Below are positions 23,700-36,250 of a DNA stretch of 64,000 nucleotides, in pieces. How positions within the stretch are numbered: position 1 is the first letter of the stretch; the number at the start of each line of letters is the position of its first letter. The stretch comes from Colletotrichum lupini (Eukaryota > Ascomycota > Sordariomycetes > Glomerellales > Glomerellaceae). The notes beneath the pieces are model-generated. The model saw nothing but the letters and a program-made list of their open reading frames with translations, had not been told where the DNA came from and made no database searches. The position numbers were made by a program, and so were the translations under genes. The stretch is taken from assembly GCF_023278565.1 (NCBI RefSeq), contig NC_064672.1, forward strand, positions 124,001 to 188,000, given 5' to 3'.

Positions 23700-26600
23700 A
23701 TGATGGCTGATAAGTTTCTCAGCCCCAACCCCCCACATGCGGACTCCCGTTCGCGGGCCACGAGTGATGCCGACACTATTGCCCCGGACGGGTCCAATCC
23801 GTTTCTCACGCCGTCCGGGACCACCGCTGCCCCCAGTACCGCCGGTGCGAGCCTCGATCTTGAAGATATTGAATCGTCTTTGAGGCCTGACCCAGGCACG
23901 GAGCGCGACTTTCACGTGGAGAACAACCCATTCGCGTTTTCCCCCGGCCAACTCAACAAATTGCTGAACCCCAAGTCCCTCTCAGCATTCAGGGCGTTCG
24001 GCGGGCTCCGAGGTATTGCTCGTGGCGTTCAGACCGATGTACGCAGTGGTCTCAGTGTCGACGAAGCAGGCGTCAGATCAAGAATCAGTTTTAATGAAGC
24101 AGTCGACAACCACAACGATAGCAAACCGGTTTCCCCAACGACAGAGAAGCATGTGCAGTCTTCCGGGGCACCGTTCGTGGACCGTACCCGTGTGTACGGT
24201 CGCAACGTACTGCCGCCAAAGAAGCCCAAGTCGATCTGGAAACTGATGTGGATCGCGTTCAATGAAACGGTACTTATTCTCTTGACGGTTGCCGGAGTCA
24301 TCTCTTTGGCCCTCGGACTATACGAGACACTCGGCGTTGAAAGGCCTGCAGGCGCACCAGCTTCTGTCGACTGGGTCGAAGGCGTCGCCATCTGCGCTGC
24401 GGTCATCATTGTCGTCCTCGTCGGATCCCACAACGATTGGCAGAAGGAGAAGGCATTCGTCAGGCTGAACACAAAGAAGGATGACCGTCAAGTCAAGGTC
24501 ATTCGTTCCGGGAAATCAGTCATGATCAATGTCAACGAGATCCTGGTAGGCGAAGTGCTCCATCTGGAGCCTGGCGATATGGTCCCTGCCGATGGAATCT
24601 TGATTGAAGGACACGAAGTCAAGTGCGACGAGTCTTCGGCTACTGGTGAATCCGATGTTCTCAAGAAGACTGCTGGCGACCAAGTCATGAAGCTTCTGGA
24701 CTCTAAACACAACAATCATGACGACCTGGACCCCTTTATCATCTCAGGATCCAAAGTTCTCGAAGGTACGATCTTTACCGCCTATCCTTCAAACTTATAA
24801 GCTGATAGATTGCAGGTATGGGAACCTACATTTGCACCTCTGTTGGTGTCCACAGCAGCTTCGGCAAGATCATGATGTCTGTACGGTACGATATCGAAGC
24901 TACACCTCTACAAAAGAAGCTTGAACGCCTTGCCATCGCCATCGCCAAGCTCGGCGGAGGTGCATCGGCTCTGATGTTCTTCATCCTGCTTTTCAGATTC
25001 GTTGCCAGTCTTCCTGGTGATGACCGACTGCCTGCTGACAAGGCATCGACTTTCATGGACTTGCTTGTCGTTGCTATTGCTATCATTGCTGTAGCTGTAC
25101 CTGAAGGCTTGCCGCTGGCCGTCACTCTTGCCCTCGCGTTCGCGACAACGAAGCTTCTCAAGGAGAATAACCTCGTTCGCGTACTTCGATCTTGCGAAAC
25201 CATGGGTAACGCAACGACAATCTGCTCGGATAAGACAGGCACTCTGGTATGATTCGTTCTTCCTGATATGAACCGAGCAGCAACTGACAGTGTACAGACA
25301 ACAAACAAGATGACGGTCGTGGCCGGCACCTTCTCCACCACTAGCTTCACTGCATTGTCCCAGTCCGACAATGAGAAGACATCGGGGACACCTCACGTCA
25401 CTACATGGGCCGCTGGCTTGCCTACAGGAACCAAGGAACTTATCGTTCAGTCGGTTGCTGTGAACTCCACAGCCTTTGAGGGTCAAGAGGATGGTCAGGC
25501 AACTTTCATCGGATCTAAGACCGAGACAGCACTCTTACAGTTGGCGAAAGATCACCTTGGTCTTCAGTCACTTGCTGAGGCCCGTGCCAATGAGCAAGTC
25601 GTGCAGATGCTTCCCTTTGATTCCGGAAGGAAGTGTATGGCCGCGGTCATCAAACTTCGCGACACCTCGAAGGGATATCGTGTGCTGGTCAAGGGTGCCT
25701 CTGAAATTATGCTTGGGTACTGTTCATCTAAGACTCAGCTGGAGACTTTGACTGAAGAGCCCATGACGTTCACCGAGCGACAATCTCTCGAATCAACCAT
25801 CAACGAATACGCTCGACGATCCCTTCGGACCATTGGCATCGTGTACAAGGACTACCCCCAGTGGCCGCCTACAAACATGCCTTCAGAAGATGGACACGTC
25901 AAGCTTGAGTCTCTACTGACGCCTTCTGACCTAGTGTTCCTCGGCATTGTTGGAATTCAAGATCCCGTCCGAGAGGGTGTTCCCGAGGCGGTCAGGCTTG
26001 CGCAGCATGCTGGCGTCACAGTCCGTATGGTCACTGGCGACAACATCGTCACCGCTCAAGCTATCGCCACAGAGTGCGGGATCTTCACCGGCTCTCAGGG
26101 AGTGATTATGGAAGGACCAGCTTTCAGGAAACTTTCTGATGAGGACATGAATAACATTCTTCCCAAGCTACAGGTATTGGCTCGTTCGTCTCCTGAAGAC
26201 AAGCGGATTCTCGTGACGAGATTGAAGGCTCTCGGAGAGACGGTCGCTGTCACAGGTGATGGTACGAACGATGCTCCCGCACTCAAGGCCGCAGATGTTG
26301 GCTTTTCGATGGGCATCTCAGGTACCGAAGTGGCCAAGGAGGCTTCCGCAATTGTTCTCATGGATGATAACTTCGCATCGATCGTGACTGCACTCAAGTG
26401 GGGTCGCGCAGTCAATGATGCCGTTCAAAAGTTTCTTCAAGTAAGTTCCTAATCGATTGAGGCGACTAGTCACCTGGCTGTTGCCCCCAGTCACTCAAAT
26501 ACGCATCACCAGGTTGCTAAATGTTCACGATATAGTTTCAAATTACCGTTAACATCACTGCTGTCCTCTTGGCGTTTATCACAGCCATGTATGACCCTCA

Positions 26601-27396
26601 TATGGAGCCGGTGCTGAAAGCTGTTCAATTGCTTTGGGTCAACCTCATCATGGACACATTTGCTGCGCTCGCACTGGCAACGGATCCTCCGACCGACAAG
26701 ATTCTCGACCGGCCCCCTCAAAGAAAGGATGCACCACTTATCACGATCAACGTAAGCCTTTCTCCGTTGCTGAATCCTGCAAACACAGCTGACAGCCAAC
26801 TTTAGATGTGGAAGATGATTATTGGACAAGCTATTTTCCAGCTCATCATTACACTCACCCTTTACTTCGCCGGCCCCGAGATTCTCAACTACGACAGAAA
26901 TAGCGAGGATCAAATGCTGCAACTCGATACGGTCATTTTCAACACCTTTGTCTGGATGCAAATCTTCAACGAATTCAACAATCGACGCCTCGATAACAAG
27001 TTCAACGTGCTCGAGGGTGTCCACCGCAATCAATTTTTTATTTTCATCAACCTCCTGATGGTTGGTCTTCAGGTGGGGATCGTTTTCATTGGCGGTCGCG
27101 TGTTTGAGATCAAGGAGGGTGGCCTCAACGGAACCCAGTGGGCCATCTCCGTCGTGATCGCCCTCATGTCTTTGCCATGGGGTGTGCTGGTCCGTATTTT
27201 TCCGGATGTCTGGTTTGAAAGAGTGGCTGTTTTCGTCGGAAAGCCTTTTGTACTGGTGTACAGATTCCTCGGGAGAATGTTTGCGCCTGTTGGCCGATTG
27301 TTCAAGCGAAAGCAACGAGATGCTACCGCATCAGATGAGGAAGTACCTGCTACAATTATTGTCGCCCCACCCGAGGAAAAGGGGCAGCAACTTTGA
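23700..27396 (+). CDS. P-type Ca2+-ATPase, PMCA/PMC1 type (P2B)
   Basis: ATP-driven calcium pump that exports Ca2+ from the cytosol into the vacuole or out of the cell, relative of yeast PMC1 and Neurospora NCA-2/NCA-3. Five exons: 23700-24765, 24816-25246, 25298-26440, 26536-26751 and 26806-27396. They give 1148 aa with introns of 50, 51, 95, 54 nt. Landmarks in order: actuator TGES at 315; M4 PEGLP at 451 inside the ion-binding helix; phosphorylation site DKTGT with Asp494; nucleotide-binding KGASE; hinge GDGTNDAP at 819; M5-M6 with [10 protein letters not shown] and [19 protein letters not shown]. The cytosolic N-terminus has Ser/Thr/Pro-rich sequence and [19 protein letters not shown], a conserved segment of this group. 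A basic C-terminus follows M10. All catalytic residues are present; the gene looks functional. Two ATGs (23700, 23703) are equally possible starts. Confidence 0.98.
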
Positions 27397-28006
27397 TGAA
27401 ACCCCCATAAGCGGGAAGTGGCATGGCATGGCATGGTAGAGTAAGGCACGGAAAGACCTCTATCACAGAGGCGACGTTTATTGATTTGCATGGAATGTTT
27501 GGGCGGTATTTTCGTGGCATCCTTCAAGGTGTCTTTCTCATCGAGTCTGATCCTCGGATGGGAGACTCACTTCATGTTGGATATTTGGAACATACAACGA
27601 CTGAAAAGACTGTCGCTACATATAAGTAATCGTAAAAGAAGAAATAGTAAAATTTCGCCTGTTACCACCAAGAGTGCATATTGTTACCAATTGGAGTCTC
27701 AATCGTTTCAAGTTCTGAATGTAGGAATTGGTATCTTCGAAGGTTTAGCATCCTCGTTTAACAATGCATGAGGTGCTCACATAGTGTTTTTGCACCTAGG
27801 TAGACTCAACTCCAACTGATGACAATAGATTTCTGGACGGAAATAGATATTCTAGCTCCTTTCTCTGAAAATAGTTGATGTAATTACGACTTTTCACAGC
27901 ACGAAAATTAAGTCCATCAACCAACTTGCCCTACACCATCTTGAGAAAAGACGCATTATAGCGAATTTGGATAGCCTTCGCTAACAAATAACAGACGATG
28001 CGTACT
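27397..28006. other. Intergenic region between convergent genes
   Basis: About 600 nt holding the 3' UTRs of the calcium pump and the secreted protein gene. A short GGCAT tandem occurs at about 27420-27436. No gene seen. Confidence 0.6.
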
Positions 28007-28641
28007 CTAGGAATTTTCGACCCCTTTGACGACCACAGGGAAACTTCCGGTGGAAACGAGGTCGTCTGCGTTCCAGAACAGAAGATAGGTGTCTTCCCAT
28101 TCAGATGGCTTCGCCCAGAATTGCGCTTCCAGCTGTGAGTTATTGTTGTACACCAGCTGTGTCGCAAAAAGCGCCCACCCATAGGTAGTTTGGTTAACAG
28201 TGACTGCCTGAGGGATTTGAGTAAGACCCATTGCATTATCTTCGCTGTCGGTGATGGTCAAAGAGCCAGCAGATGTTCCGTTCACGAACGTGCCATTGAC
28301 CTTCCAGTTCTCACCCGTGATGGACGGAAGATCCCAAGTGATCGGGACTAGGTTGGCATTGGCATCGTCAGGGGTCTGAGTGATGTACAGATATCCTGTG
28401 TGGTGAAGTCAGCAACGCTTGTTGTTACCCCAAAACTTGATTTATACGGATGACTGGAATACATACCGTCATCCAATCCATAAGCAATAGGCCATGAAGA
28501 TGAGTTCGTTCCGTAAGCGTAAAGTGTTGCGTTTGTTTCGGCCTTTCGCTTGACATTGACGTTCCACGAGGGAGAGATGGCTGAGGCACAGATGAGACCG
28601 GCCTGCAGGAGAGCGAGAACTCCGACCTTGGACAAATGCAT
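28007..28641 (-). CDS. Small secreted protein of unknown function
   Basis: Two exons, 28641-28467 and 28395-28007 (intron 71 nt, GTATGT...ACAG), encode 187 aa. The chosen ATG at 28641 begins a clear signal peptide (MHLSKVGVLALLQAGLICASA); an upstream in-frame ATG at 28680 would bury it. A KR dibasic site soon after the signal peptide could be cut by a Kex2-like protease. The mature part has no Cys. It has several N-glycosylation sequons (NAT, NSS, NGT twice, NQT, NNS) and alternates hydrophobic and polar residues, as in a beta-rich fold. I recognise no domain. A cell-wall or apoplastic protein, possibly an effector, is plausible but not shown. Confidence 0.75.
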
Positions 28642-29766
28642 TTTGGTAACGACTGAACTAAAGGTAAGAGCCTTTGGCAAGATCGGGGCTGAGGGGACAG
28701 GAATGCGGCCGGGTTAAGTCAGAAATCCAGCAACGAAGAACGCGGAGCACATAGATGTCGATTCACACAACAGAGACTTTCCAGGTTGGCGTAATCCTTA
28801 AAGACCGCGGAGTTTACCACTTACACCCAACCCACAAGGAGATGCTAAGCATTGCCCCCCACATTGCCGATTTTGAGATGCCGCTTGCCCGGTGATCGTC
28901 GTTGGTTCTTTTGGCAAAGAGGGGCAGTTCCGAGCTCGTAAACGCAATCGAAGCCCACCCTCGGGAAGCACAGACAGCAAAATAAACAAGTCAGAGTTGT
29001 CAAAGTTGTGGGTTTATTCCTGACTAGGAAGGCTCTGATGTTTTTACCCCTGGAGAAATGGGGCCGTTCCGGGATCCTCCATCTGAAGTTCTGTTGCGGC
29101 TGTCATTCTTCCAACGTTGCGGGTGCAGGTCAGCCTTATTGCATGGCTTAAGGTGAGTGGCTAGATCCATCACCACCCGCATCTCATTTAACGGTGAATC
29201 AACCATAATGCCCACGGCCGCTCTGGAAATAGATATCCCCATCTGACCCGTCCTCACAGCCCCACCGATGCAGGCTTTCTTCTCACTTCACTGGCAGGTT
29301 TGACGTGTAGTCGACGTGTAATCTATCGCGGCCTGCTGGGCTGAGGAGGTTATCCCGGTGCGGAATCACCGTACTATGTGGGACAACTTAGTCTCTGCGA
29401 GGCAGAAACTCTGTTTGCACCCACAAGACGACAGTCATCTTGCTCCGCAAGACGCCCAAACCGACGGCAAAATCCGTTTTTTGTTGTTCATCACCAAAGC
29501 CCACATCCCGCATCATGAAAGGCGGAGTGGTTCAATTGTCCAAAGAATTGCGAAGAGAGGGATGGAGACATCAAATATTTAGAGTTGTCCCCAACTTCTC
29601 AGTGACCATCGAAACCTAAAAGGATATAAATGAGACCAGCAGACGGGGCAGATTTCGTTGTGTTTTCTCAACCACTTCTTTTCTTTAATCGTTGACTTCA
29701 ACACTCGTTTCTCACTGTTTCGGCTGTGGGTTAATAGTCTTTCGTTGTTTCTTACTTGATATCACA
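28642..29766. other. Divergent promoter region
   Basis: About 1.1 kb between the secreted-protein gene and the laccase gene, transcribed away from each other. Contains a good TATA box for the laccase side. No gene seen. Confidence 0.6.
29625..29630 (+). promoter_or_regulatory. TATA box of the laccase gene
   Basis: TATAAA inside GGATATAAATG, 137 nt before the laccase ATG and followed by a T/C-rich leader, matching fungal promoter spacing. Confidence 0.55.
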
Positions 29767-31572
29767 ATGGTTTGCGGGAAGCTTCTCGCCACTTGGGCAG
29801 TAGCTGTCGTTACTGGTGCCACTGCGGCTTGTACATCAAACAGACACCAGACCGCCGGTGATTCTGCTGACGTATCCCCAGTCATCGAGGCTGTTGCCAG
29901 TTCAAGCTCGCCTAGTTCATCTGCCTCGTCTGGTTCGCCTGGCTCCGGTGCCACGTGCGTCAACAGTCCTTCGAACAGAGCTTGCTGGACTGAAGGTTTC
30001 GACCTATCTACAAACTACTACGATGAGGTCCCGGATACAGGCGTAGTGAGAGAATATTGGTTCAATGTTGAGAATGGCACAGCCGCTCCAGATGGATACG
30101 AGATGCCAGTTCAGCTCATCAACGGATCCTTCCCCGGCCCAACCATTATTGCTGACTGGGGTGACACTGTTGGTACGTAATCACATACAGGGACACAAGC
30201 CTGATCTTGATTCGAGGGGCTAACACTGAATTTTGACAGTTGTCCACCTGAAAAACTCGCTTCAGACAAACGGTACCGGTCTTCACTTCCATGGCATCAG
30301 ACAGAATTGGACGGATCAAATGGATGGTGTCCCTAGTATCACCCAGTGCCCCATTGCCCCCAACGACACTTACACCTACAAATGGCGAGCTGTTGAGTAC
30401 GGCACCGGTTGGTATCACTCTCACTTCTACGTTCAAGCATGGGATGGAGTCTTTGGTGGCATCACTATCAACGGACCGGCTTCGGCAAATTACGACGTCG
30501 ACTTAGGTCATCTCTTCCTCAACGACTGGTATCACGTGAGTTGAATGCTTGGACTGTTTGGCAAGAACTCAAGAACTTTTGATTGACTTTTCCATCCAGC
30601 AAACGGCAGATGAACTCGTTACCAAAGCTGCTACGGGAGGTCCCCCCACAGCAGTCAACGGTCTGATCAACGGCACCAACACCTTCAACGACACCATGGG
30701 CTCTAGATTCGAAACAATTTTCGAACCCGGAACTAGGTACCGCCTTCGCCAAGTCAACGCCGCCGCAGATAATCACTTCCGTTTCATGATCGACAATCAT
30801 ACCATGGAGATTATCGCAACAGATTTTGTCCCCATCGTCCCGTACAACGCCACGCAATTGAGCATTGGTATGGGCCAGCGCTACGACATCATTGTGGAGG
30901 CTAAGGACCTGACCGACGGCGACTTCTGGCTGCGATCCATTGCACAAGAGTCCTGCTCCGAGTCTGATGCTGTTGACGATGTCAAGGGTATCATTCGTTA
31001 CTCCAACTCTTCCACCTCGGATCCCACGACCTCGGCTTACAGTTACACTGACTCATGCTTGGATGAGGCATCCTCCAACCTTGTGCCTTACCTCGCCATC
31101 AACGCGTCTGACACTTACATCAGCGCAGATGAGAAGGTTGCCGTTGAAGTCACAGACAACGCCCTCCTGTGGACGATGAACAAGACTTCCATGCATACCC
31201 AATGGGAGTACCCCACCGCCATGCAAATCTCGCAAAAGAACTCTACTTGGCTCACCAAGCAAAACGTTATCCACCTGCCTGACGCTGACAAGTGGGTGTA
31301 CATGGTCATTCACTCGCCTTTTGCTCAGGACCATCCCATGCACCTTCACGGCCACGACTTCTGGGTTCTCGACTCTGGTTACGGTAACTTTGACAGCACT
31401 CAGACCGATCGTCTGACCTTGGTAAACGCTCCCAGAAGAGACGTAGCTATGATGCCAGGCAGTGGATATTTGGTCATCGCATTCAAGACGAATAACCCTG
31501 GTGTAAGTACCTCTTCGATCACATTAAATTGCCTCCAGATCTTCAGACCACTGACTGCCGTCCGATTTAGGC

Positions 31573-31577
31573 TTAGT
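31573..31577 (+). other. Target-site duplication TTAGT, left copy
   Basis: TTAGT immediately precedes the LTR terminal TG at 31578 and is repeated right after the other LTR. Confidence 0.88.
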
Positions 31578-31782
31578 TGTTGGTATCCCTATTACAGGGT
31601 AGTTAGTTCGAACCGTAGTTAACGAAGAGATTAATTAAACTATATGAATATCTGCGTAGTAGGTATAAAAAGGAGGTTCTAACCGTAGGTTAGGCTAGTT
31701 ATAATAATTATAAATAGGGCCCCTAATTAGCCCCTACGTAGTCGGCCGTATACCGTAGTTAAATTAAACTTCTAATCTAATA
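31578..31782 (-). repeat. LTR, left copy (3' LTR of the Copia element)
   Basis: 205 bp, same length as and aligned end to end with 40683-40887. Starts TGTTGGTATCC (intact) and ends in TA where the other copy has CA. Differences between copies are almost all C/T or G/A, as expected from RIP. Confidence 0.93.
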
Positions 31783-32599
31783 CTAACTTTCTCTTTTTTT
31801 TATTAATTTAGCTACTATAGTTAGAGGTATAATTTAACCTCGGGCCCGTTTACTAAGTCGTCTCCTTTTCCCCCTTTTCTCTACTCTTTTTATATAACCT
31901 ATCCCTTTATTTATATAATAACTTTTCTATTACTTACGAATTATTTTAATCCCTTATTTAATATTATTTTTATAAAAGCGTTTACGAGGTTATTTTTATT
32001 ATTAATCTAATAGATCTTAAGTATCTCGCGCTTTTTATACGATTACTTAAGGGCTATAATATTAATTATAAGCCTCTTTTTTTTTATCGTTCTTAATTTA
32101 ACGAGGTATTTATATAGTAAGTAGGAATTAGTATAAATAACCGTTAGAATAAATAAAAAGCTAATTCGATTAGTAATCTTCTTTAATATTATTAAAATTA
32201 TATAGGAGAGGTTAACGCCGTTAACTATACTATAAACCTCCGACGCTAATATACTTCTCGTTACTTACTTACTTTTAGTTAACGAGTAGTAAATTATATT
32301 ACTATATATAGTAAATTCGTTCTTACTTATACTCTTATTAACTAGGATAATAATATACCCTAATTACGAAATAAAGTCGTTATTATTTATAAATAACCTA
32401 TTAATAAAGAGGTAGAGCTTATTAATTATAAAGTTAATTAAGTAGTAAACAAGACCTCGATTAAGATTTATTTATTACTACTTAAACTACTTATTAAGTA
32501 CTTCGACGTCCCGTTTAGTTAGATCTATAGCCTGCGCTACTTTAATATAGTTAAATATTATTTTAAGTTAATAAATACTTATAATATATACCCCTTATA

Positions 32600-33600
32600 C
32601 GAGCTTAGTCTTATACTACTTTTTAACGTCGGTTACGTTTAGATTAATAAGGTTAATCTTTTTACCTTACCCCTTTTATTAAAAAATAACGGTTTCCCTT
32701 TTAATTATAAAAATCCTATTATTAAATACTAGGGGGGTATTTATTATAAAGACCTCTTTTAGCTTCGTTACGAAGCCCGCTTTCTAAAGCTCTTTATTCT
32801 CTTTTTTTATAAAATTAATATTAAATAAGCTTAATATATTATCGGTCTATATTTTAACGATCTTAAATTAATTACTTTCGTACTCCGTAATTAATAAGTA
32901 CGGGTTATATATAGAGGTAATTATTAATAGTTAATTAATATAAAAATCGTAGTAAGTAGCTTATTAATAAGTACCCGATTTTACGAGCCTATATAGTAGC
33001 TTAAGTACTTTAATAATCGTACTTTCTAAGTACTTATTAGCTATTTCTTTTAGTAAATAGGCTAGGATTTTCCTTATGAGCCCTATAACTAATTAAGTAT
33101 AAGCTTAAGTAATATTATAGCTCTAAATCTCGTATCCCTTCTTCCGCAGCGATACTATTAGTATTATTATTAATCGTTAGTTATAGTGCTATATAGTAAG
33201 TAATTATATAAGTAGCGTTACCTTTTTAACGTCGCCGTATTTCTAAATTACGTATTTAGACTTCTTATATAGCTAGGGTATTCCTTTCCTTTTAATCTTA
33301 CGAACTATTCGTAATTTAAATATATAGAGGTTTATATATTTTTTTAAGTCGTATAAAATAAATTAATAGACCCCTCGATTATAAAGAGTGTTTACTTTAA
33401 TAAGATCTAATCCCTTATATAGCTTTTTAATAGTTATAATTACGCCTTTTTTACGTAGTTTAATTACTAACTCGAAATCGGCTTTTTCTTTTACTATATA
33501 AAAGGTATTAATTACCTCGTTATTAATAATAAATTACTGCGTTAGGGCTTATTATCGTAGTCTTTTGCGACGTTTTATTAGTAATATTAGTACCCTTTTA
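32600..33600 (-). pseudogene. Copia reverse transcriptase remnant
   Basis: Minus-strand frame, broken by many TAG/TAA, that still reads like the RT of fungal Copia polyproteins. Segments such as KLRKKGVI, a QFILYDLKKY stretch and TPLVFNNRIF appear in the expected order and spacing. The catalytic region reads QTDN where Copia elements have a QTDD-type box. Non-functional. Confidence 0.8.
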
Positions 33601-34019
33601 GTAATTTCCTCTTCCTCGTCGTTTATTAATACTACTACGACGATTTTATTAAGGATAATTTCTTATGCCTTTACTATAGGTTATATAGTTTTCCTTAGCT
33701 CTTTTTTTTCTTATAAGTTAGAAATTACCTCGTTAGGATTTATATAGTACGGTTTAACTACTATAATTAATACTTTAAATAGCTAGTTACGATCTTTTAT
33801 AATTATATAAGAGCGCTCGTTAATAGAAATTAATTTATATAGCCTAGCTTATTATTAAGTAATTTTGCGCTATATTTATATATCTGAATTTAGTAATATA
33901 TTTAGATTATCCCTTATATCGGGCCTATTATGCGTAGTAATTACCTCGTTAACTTACTTTCTTATACTTACCTCGCGCAATACCTATATTACTTTTTTAA
34001 TTACTCGGGCTCGTTAGCT

Positions 34020-34370
34020 TATACTTAGTAACGGTAATAAGGCTAAGGTCGTTTTTAAATATACTCTAAATATTAATAGCGTTAGTATAAATCCGTTAGG
34101 CCTTATAGTATTATTATAGTATTTAAGTACTATTTAGAGGTATTCGTTATTAATAAAATCCGGATTTTCCTTTTTAATAATTCTAAACGCCCTTTTTAAC
34201 TATTAGTATACCCTCTCTACCTTTTTAATACTATAGTGCGCTTTAATAAGTACGACTTTTAGCTATATACTATAGGCCGTCGTATTATCCCTAAATTCTA
34301 TTAACTTAAAGCTAGTATTAGCGTTAGTTCTAATACTATTTAGCGGTCCTTAGTATATATCGATCTAGCT
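34020..34370 (-). pseudogene. Copia integrase remnant
   Basis: Minus-strand sequence with the integrase C-terminal part: AFRIIKKENPDFINNEY followed by KYYNNTIRPNGFI and a LLIFRVY segment. This matches the pattern AYEI...N.T.GP.G..PTLL.FG.YP of fungal retroelement integrases. Interrupted by stops. Confidence 0.78.
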
Positions 34371-36250
34371 TTTTTATAAGGCTACTTATACTATTTTTAC
34401 TTATAAATCCTAGAGGAATTACCCTATTTAAAAAGATATAACTACGTCGATTATATATAATACTAGCTAACTATTTAAATAAAAAATATCGACGACGATT
34501 TCTTAGTTAAAGTTAAGCTTATTACGTAATTTAAACTTAAATCTGCGTAGGCTTTGCGCATTTATTTAATATTAATAGTATACTTTTATTAACTACTTTA
34601 GCGACCCTATTTCGATATTATTATTACCTAATTACTTTAAGAGGTTATATAGCCTCGTAACTAATAAGTACCCGAATTTTTAATATAATTTTCTAAGCTT
34701 ACTTTCCGTTAAGTAATTAATTAACTTCGTATTATTAATAAGCTTTATAAACGTATACCCCTATTGTCGTTCGACTATCTCGAAGTACTTACCGCTAAAA
34801 ATTCTATTCCTCGTATTATTAAATATAATACCTAGTCGATCTATATTTTTTAAATATAAGAGAAATAGGGTATCAACAGGTAAAATATAGAAAGTTATCG
34901 TTCCGAAGTACGTCTTTACTTTTACTATACTTAAAATAACGATTTCCTTACCTAAACTAAAACTAATCCTTATAATACCTACCGTTAACGTATTAAGTAT
35001 TACTAGCGCGATTTTTTATAGTACCTAGAATTACCCTTTTTTTTTAATTAATTATTACGATACCTTAGTATTTAGGATAATCCTATAAAAATCGTTTAGG
35101 CCGTACCTTTTACTTATATAAAATACTTATACGAGCTTAATATTTAAAGGATCTAGGTAGTATAAAAAGGACCCCTCTAGCTACCCCTAGATTTACTTAG
35201 TATTATATTCCTTTTTTTTAAATATTAAGAGAGATAGTATTTTCTCCTTAATCGTTAAGAAAATAGGCTTTGGCCCTATTAAATTTACCCTTTTAGCCGC
35301 CTTTATATCCGTTATTTAAAGGACCTTCCCTTATTATTTATAAATAAAAGCTTATTTATTAAGAGCTTCTACTACCCTCTATTTATTTAGCCTTATATAT
35401 CTTTTAAAAGCTAACGGGGTAAAAAAAGAGTAGTTAATATTATTAATTTCGTTATAATTTAATTCGTTAGTATAGGAAGTAAGATCTTCTTTATCTTCCG
35501 AATCTCTTATAGGGAGTATATATTTTAGGCCGCTACTTTAACTACCGTCGCTAGGTTCTATACCCCTAGATTTACCCTTATATATAATAAAGAATTAGTT
35601 AAACCGACGAGGGCTAGTTTTACTATTTATTACCCTCGACTTTTTATACTATTTATATAATTTAGTACGCTCTTTTTTAGAATAGTTACTTAACTAATAT
35701 CTATCCTTTTTATAAATATAGTATTACCTTTTTTATTACCTTACTTATAAGTTAAATCTCTACTTATTCGACGAATCTAGGCCTCCTTATTAGTAATTAC
35801 TATATTTAGCCTCTTTTCCTTTCTTATTATACATTCGATTAACTTAATATTATTAATAAGGGCCGTTATACGCTTAGAAGTAGGTTTAGTACGGCATTCT
35901 TATTTTAATATTAAAACTAGATCTTAGCCTTGAGTAGAGCGTTTTATAGTTTTTAAGTACTTAGTATAGGGTTATTTTTACTTTTAGTATATACTAAACT
36001 ATAGTATAAAAATATCCGACTTTCCGCTTATTTATCCCCTTATTTAGCTAGGTTTTTACTAACTTATCGATTTAATTAATAAGCTCTTTAAAGATCTCTA
36101 TTTATAATTTACCCTCTATTATCTTAGCTATAAATATAAAAGAAATTACTCGTAGCTTAGATAGGAGCTCTAGGTTCTTATTATAGGTCTCGAAGCGGCT
36201 TCGGATTACGTTAATTATACTAATAAAGTCGTTTTAATCGAGATTACGTA

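Noticed and set aside
33565..33747. 60-codon plus-strand open frame in the AT-rich block
   Set aside because: Lies antisense to the Copia reverse transcriptase remnant; Ile/Ser/Thr/Leu-rich composition expected from random AT-rich DNA.
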